Origin: Ruminococcaceae bacterium OttesenSCG-928-L11
Lineage (GTDB): Bacteria > Bacillota > Clostridia > Oscillospirales > Ruminococcaceae
Assembly: GCA_030265885.1 (NCBI GenBank)
Contig: JAJDGX010000006.1
Location: 1 to 43,127, forward strand
Direction: 5' to 3'
DNA length: 43,127 nucleotides
Below the pieces are notes generated by a model, which saw nothing but the letters and a program-made list of their open reading frames with translations, had not been told where the DNA came from and did not search any database. The position numbers and the translations under genes are program-made. Positions 38,666 to 43,127 of the stretch are shown piece by piece (within the stretch, counting starts at the first letter, position 1; each line of letters starts with the position of its first letter).

Positions 38666-41298
38666 GTAGAGTAGGAAAGAGCCGCCTTGCCGCATTACTG
38701 CGATAGGTCTGCCCAGCCCCCTCTCAGAACCGGACGTACACCTCTCGATGTATCCGGCTCGCCATTGCTGCTTCAAATCAGGTTTAATCAAGGGTGATGG
38801 ATTCTATGATGACAGCCTTTACAGACGGCTAATGTCTTGCGTCTTTTGGCTATCATAATAATCTCCCAATCTTGTTTTCCTTTGAGGTTCTTCACTTTAT
38901 TTACATGGTGTATTTCGAGCGGAACATCAGTTTTCCCACACAGTTCGCAGACTTCGGCAGATAAACGGTCTTCAAAAGTAGTCCGTGTTCCTGCGTAGCC
39001 TGCTCCGAAGTTGATTATCACATCATTAAAGTTGTCAGCGTTTTTACAGTCTTGGTATCTTGCGAACTCACGGCACTTCTGCCCTTTAGTGGTATTGTAT
39101 TGAATTCCCCAGCTACCATTTTTGATATGATATTTAACAAGCATTTTTCTAGTGGTAGATTTATGCTTGCCTGCAAGGGTTTTAAGGCAACTGTATTCCA
39201 TGAGATAAGCGAAATAATCCAGTCGTGCAAAGTTGCTGGCCAGCCCGTAATAATTGCATATACCTCGGAGTTCAGAGTTGTAGGAAGATATGATTTCTAA
39301 ATTCGTACACCTGTAAAGATATTTTCTTGGAGAGGGCTCGATTGTTCCATTTTTAATTTGCCTGATCGCCAATTTGTCGAATAGAAAAGGCATAATTTTA
39401 TCCGCAAATGGTATATTCAGTTCCACTTTTCCATTTAAGGTGCGGGCAAGCGCGCCCCTACCATTTGGTTTCAACTTCTGCTCTCTGCGTACCCGAACAT
39501 CATAGCCCAAGAATCTTGCGTACTGGTTGCTGTGGGTAATCAGCGTTTTTTCATCTGACAATTCCATTTTGAGGGTATGGCTGATAAACTCTGAAAATTG
39601 CTCCTTGATACGTTTGCAATCCGCTTTACTCCCCTTGACGCCTATGATGAAATCATCCGCATACCGAATATATTTCATCACTTTATCCGTTTTGGGAGAA
39701 TAAGGGGTTTTTCGCAGCTTGGATGTTAATATCCTTACTTCCTTTAGAAGTTCGGCTTTCCTTTGCCCACTTGCTGTTTTTAAGAGTTTCTTTGCGTAGT
39801 TTCTCTTACCGGCAACCCTATCGTACTCGACAGAATGAGGCCGGTCTTTGGGTTTGAAATAATCAACAGCCACTTTTGCTGCGAACTTGTCCAGCTCATT
39901 CAGATAAATGTTCGAGAGAATCGGCGAGACAATCCCGCCCTGCGGACAGCCGGAATAGGTGGCATGGTATTTCCAATCTTCCATATATCCAGCTTTCAGG
40001 AACTTCCAAATGAGTTTAATCAGCCGTGCATCCTTAATCTTGGAATTGATGATGTCAACTAAGACGTGGTGGTCGATGTTATCAAAACAACCCTTTATAT
40101 CGCCCTCTATAAACCATGCTGAACCTGTAAATTCCAGTTTTAAGGACTTCAAGGCCGTGTGGCAACTTCTTTTCGGACGAAATCCATGGGAGTGGTTTGA
40201 AAATGTTGGTTCATAAACAGCTTCCAATATCATTCTCAAAACTTCCTGCACAAGTTTATCCGTAAAAGTCGGAATGCCAAGCGGTCTCTTTTTCGTGCTG
40301 TTTCGTTTCTTTTGGATATATTCACGGCGAACAGGCTTTGGCGCATAGGTTTCATCAGCCAATGAATCAATTATCCTGCTGATTTTTTCTACACTGAACC
40401 CATCTGCCGTATCGTCATCCACGCCTTTTGTCGATGCGCCTTTATTTGCGTAGAGATTTTTGTACGCAATGTGATACAAATCAGGTCTTAACATATAGCG
40501 GTAGAGCCTTGTGAAGATTTCCTCTTTGTTATCCCTCGAATTCTCCATGATTCTATCTAAAATCTCGATTGTTGGTTTCATTGTGAGGTTTTCCTCCCTA
40601 ATCAAATTCCGATTTTAGAACGCAACAACTGTTCTCCTTCTCCTGTTCTCCCGCATACTTGGTCACCCTTTCAGCGGTAATCGAACCAGCAGCAAACGAA
40701 GTCTGCCTGTGTGCCCACCATTACAGCAGCACCTTGGATACTATGAGAACTCCGTTGCCATATTGGATATTCAGCGTCATCTCTCTTGCCTTTTGAGGGC
40801 TTGAGATTTATCACCCATAAAGGGCATTTCGCATAGCTATAGCGAATTGTACTTGCTATATGCGTTCCAACGTAGGCAATCCCCAGTTAATGTGATGAGT
40901 AGGCAAATGCAGATTGTCGGATATGCTTTCGTTTCGTTAATTCCAGTTCTCTGGCTTGTCATATGAAAGATTGATAACCCATTGCGCAAGGGAGAAACGC
41001 AATGTTATTCATATCAGAGGTTGATACCATTGCCATAATCAGCAATGGGTGCATACACATTCCTCCGCCCGGACACAACGGGGACTTGAAACTCGCATTC
41101 AACATTCTATAGCTCTATCCTCATATCTGCTTAACGTTGTAGCTCAGCCGTGTTCCTGTGTATGGAACAGCTTACCGCTTTCCTGCCATGCTACGGTCCC
41201 GTGTCGGCTTTCGCTTTTCGGTTAGGCAGGTCGTTTCCACCGTTATCTTAGTGGGTAGTGCCTTACTCTACTTCTCATCACACCCTATCTGGGCGCAC
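38666..41298 (-). mobile_element. Group II intron (about 2633 nt) inserted in virD4
   Basis: 5' end GTGCG at 41298; 3' end ...CTACTCTAC at 38666; domain V GAGCCGGATACATCGAGAGGTGTACGTCCGGTTC at 38727-38760; encoded RT/maturase; exon frames rejoin. Confidence 0.93.
38788..40605 (-). CDS. ltrA: Group II intron reverse transcriptase/maturase with HNH domain
   Basis: KKRPLGIPTFTDKLVQEVLRMILEAVYEPTFSNHSHGFRPKRSCHTAL, GDIKGCFDNIDH, PQGGIVSPILSNIYLNELD, IRYADDFIIG, C-terminal CELCGKTDVPLEIHHVNKVKNLKG...CKGCHHRIH. Start may be MKPTIEI at 40581. Confidence 0.97.
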   Translation of the reverse strand: MIREENLTMKPTIEILDRIMENSRDNKEEIFTRLYRYMLRPDLYHIAYKNLYANKGASTKGVDDDTADGFSVEKISRIIDSLADETYAPKPVRREYIQKKRNSTKKRPLGIPTFTDKLVQEVLRMILEAVYEPTFSNHSHGFRPKRSCHTALKSLKLEFTGSAWFIEGDIKGCFDNIDHHVLVDIINSKIKDARLIKLIWKFLKAGYMEDWKYHATYSGCPQGGIVSPILSNIYLNELDKFAAKVAVDYFKPKDRPHSVEYDRVAGKRNYAKKLLKTASGQRKAELLKEVRILTSKLRKTPYSPKTDKVMKYIRYADDFIIGVKGSKADCKRIKEQFSEFISHTLKMELSDEKTLITHSNQYARFLGYDVRVRREQKLKPNGRGALARTLNGKVELNIPFADKIMPFLFDKLAIRQIKNGTIEPSPRKYLYRCTNLEIISSYNSELRGICNYYGLASNFARLDYFAYLMEYSCLKTLAGKHKSTTRKMLVKYHIKNGSWGIQYNTTKGQKCREFARYQDCKNADNFNDVIINFGAGYAGTRTTFEDRLSAEVCELCGKTDVPLEIHHVNKVKNLKGKQDWEIIMIAKRRKTLAVCKGCHHRIHHP

Positions 41299-41706
41299 GC
41301 CCTTGGTGTCGGACGTTATAAATGACATCCCGGAGGCACAGGCGAACTCTAAATTGGGATACAAAAAGTTAGCAGTCTTGCCGACGCCGGCCGCGCCGAT
41401 CATAAGCAGATGCACATCGCCCGTATCCACAAGGGCAGTTGTTTTCTTTCCATGGGTGACGCAGCCCACCACAAGCCCCTGATCTTCCACTGACGGCCGG
41501 TTTTGCCTCTGCCGCCAGAGCTTCGGGGTGTAGGGGATATGGCGGTAGGTGGAGCGGATTTCTTTTGGTGTGGCCCAACGGGCGGTTCCATGTTGTCCGT
41601 CGCCAACAGGTTTGGACTTAATATTCAGCGATGACTGATTGCTGCCAATTGACACAAGAGCCAGTACAATCAGCATGCCGCCGCAGATCAGAATTAGTGG
41701 GAGCAA
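41299..41706 (-). CDS. VirD4/TraG-type coupling protein, 5' exon
   Basis: HGTARWATPKEI, MIGAAGVGKTANFLYPNLEFACASGMSFITSDTKG (Walker A and TDxKG motif) ends exactly at intron GTGCG. Confidence 0.92.
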
Positions 41707-41769
41707 TTGAGCACCTCCTGGTATAAAAAAGAAGCGGCCAGATCACCGCTTCTTAAATATATTTACTTT

Positions 41770-42663
41770 TTATAGCCGTTTTGATATAGAAATCCAGATT
41801 TCACTTTTGCAATCTTGTTTTGTCAGGTCGGGGCTTTCATGCCATAAGAGTTCAGGGCCACCAGTCAGCTGATATTCCGAGGAGGGCAGCCACTCGGAAT
41901 AGATTCGAGCCCAAGTATCCTGTACAGCGCGGGGAAATGGCCCAACCACCGTAAACACAGCCCAGTCGGTTTCCGCGACCTCCAGCACATCATAACCAGT
42001 GGGCGCGGCCTTTGTGGTTGCCACTGCGATATATTGATCCAGCTCAGTTCCCTCTGCTGAGCGATCCGAGAAATTGGCCGACACGCTGAGCATCCCCCTC
42101 GGCTCAATATTGCACAAGCCTTTTAGCTCTCGAATGGATTCAGGAGTTGGTTTTTGCACCAGATCCGCTGTTTGCTTGTTGACACCTTCAAATTGCAGGG
42201 TAATTTTCTTTTTGAACCCGACAATCCGGAAGTTTTCGTTGTGTACAATCCGATAATCCATTTTGCATCCTCCTGTTATTGTGAGTTGGAATGTCATGGG
42301 CGGGAATGCTTTCAGCATCGCATTTTCCCGCTTCGCCTCAGAGGGAGTAATGCCGTGCATCACCTGGAACGCTTTGCAGAAGGCATCAGCGGACTCATAG
42401 CCAAGCAACATAGCGCAATCAATCACTTTGTCGCCCCGCCGAAGTAAAGCTCCGGCCAAATCCAACTTGCGGCAGCGAATGTATTCGCCCAACGGCATAC
42501 CAGCCAGATAGGAAAACATCCGGCGAAAGTGATATTCGGAGCAACCAGCAATGCGCGACATCGCGCTAAAGTCGATTTCATCAAATAAATTGCTTTCAAG
42601 ATAATCCATTGCGTTATTCATCTGCGCCAGCGGATTCACAGCACTCACCTCCATCACCATCAC
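41770..42663 (-). CDS. AraC-family regulator with GyrI-like effector-binding domain
   Basis: AMDYLESNLFDEIDFSAMSRIAGCSEYHFRRMFSYLAGMPLGEYIRCRKLDLAGALL HTH; C-terminal YRIVHNENFRIVGFKKKI...WAVFTVVGPFPRAVQDTWARIYSEWLPSSEYQ. Confidence 0.94.
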   Translation of the reverse strand: MMVMEVSAVNPLAQMNNAMDYLESNLFDEIDFSAMSRIAGCSEYHFRRMFSYLAGMPLGEYIRCRKLDLAGALLRRGDKVIDCAMLLGYESADAFCKAFQVMHGITPSEAKRENAMLKAFPPMTFQLTITGGCKMDYRIVHNENFRIVGFKKKITLQFEGVNKQTADLVQKPTPESIRELKGLCNIEPRGMLSVSANFSDRSAEGTELDQYIAVATTKAAPTGYDVLEVAETDWAVFTVVGPFPRAVQDTWARIYSEWLPSSEYQLTGGPELLWHESPDLTKQDCKSEIWISISKRL

Positions 42664-42783
42664 ATATAGCCTATCAAAACAGAAGGACCCCTACCCGACA
42701 ATTCAGGTGCGTTTTTAATCGGATTTAATGGATTAAGTATAATCAAAGTATATCGTATAAAAGCATATTACGCAAAGGTATCT

Positions 42784-43127
42784 TTATAATCCCAACCCCA
42801 TATCCATCATCATCGGTTCATGTGATTGCGCAGGCTCCTGTCGGAAACCACGATCATGCAAAAGTTGCGCATTCCAATCCTTACAAACAGGAAGCAGCTG
42901 GGACACGTTTTCGTATCCCAGCTGCTTCAGTTTTTCTGTGATGCGGTCTGTGGCAGCGATCCCGGCTTTGTCATTGTCGAGACACAAAATGGGTATCCGC
43001 AGATGCTTATAGCTTTCCAGCGTATACTGGATGGATTTATCCGACACACCGTTGAGTGTAAGGTAACTATGCTGCTGCCAATCCTGTTTGTGCAGGGAGA
43101 TAAACGAAAGCAGATCAATCGGTGCCT
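42784..43127 (-). CDS. DUF3991/TOPRIM-type protein, partial (runs off right edge)
   Basis: Minus frame APIDLLSFISLHKQDWQQHSYLTLNGVSDKSIQYTLESYKHLRIPILCLDNDKAGIAATDRITEKLKQLGYENVSQLLPVCKDWNAQL; TOPRIM CLDNDKAG. Confidence 0.82.
   Translation of the reverse strand, partial: APIDLLSFISLHKQDWQQHSYLTLNGVSDKSIQYTLESYKHLRIPILCLDNDKAGIAATDRITEKLKQLGYENVSQLLPVCKDWNAQLLHDRGFRQEPAQSHEPMMMDMGLGL

Noticed and set aside
38666-38791. N-terminal extension MIKPDLKQQWRAGYIERCTSGSERGLGRPIAVMRQGGSFLLY of ORF 37355..38791
   Set aside because: This is translation of intron domains V/VI, not protein; the real exon starts at DLYRN (38665).
38788-40605. Retron or DGR reverse transcriptase
   Set aside because: Domain order, HNH end and flanking domain V identify a group II intron maturase.
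1-43127. tRNA or rRNA genes as integration sites
   Set aside because: None recognised by eye; a tRNAscan/Infernal run would be needed for certainty.

Overview
Mosaic accessory region of a Clostridia-type (Firmicutes) genome. It reads as nested mobile elements carrying a carbohydrate/phosphodiester utilisation locus. Left flank (1-4.55 kb): a truncated two-TM sensor/regulator gene divergent from a Cys-type sulfatase and an arylsulfate sulfotransferase, closed by a strong terminator. From 4.58 to 11.8 kb: palindrome-rich non-coding DNA, an IS110-family element with a structured 5' flank that could be a bridge RNA, a HTH protein, and a rightward conjugative backbone (N-truncated replication initiator, DUF7768-like, PcfB, VirD4/PcfC). 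The VirD4/PcfC reading frame stops abruptly where a second element begins. That second element is leftward-oriented and starts with two overlapping large serine recombinases, a TnpW-like small ORF absent from the ORF track, a sigma-like HTH and a winged-helix regulator. Its cargo (17.7-36.95 kb) includes two ABC sugar importers without ATPases, two PhnP-like MBL hydrolases, an AraC regulator, a 1179-aa secreted EEP phosphodiesterase/nuclease with three repeats resembling a CBM and two CBM5/12-like modules, a phosphohexomutase, a DUF1861/GH130-like beta-propeller protein and a GntR-LacI hybrid regulator. The conjugative backbone resumes at 37-43 kb. There a virD4 gene is split by a 2.63-kb group II intron whose ends, domain V and EBS/IBS pairings can be placed by eye. 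The candidate new system is a mobile locus for phosphodiester-containing, possibly beta-mannosyl/fungal, glycans. That functional reading is inference. No database search was run; family names come from motif recognition.
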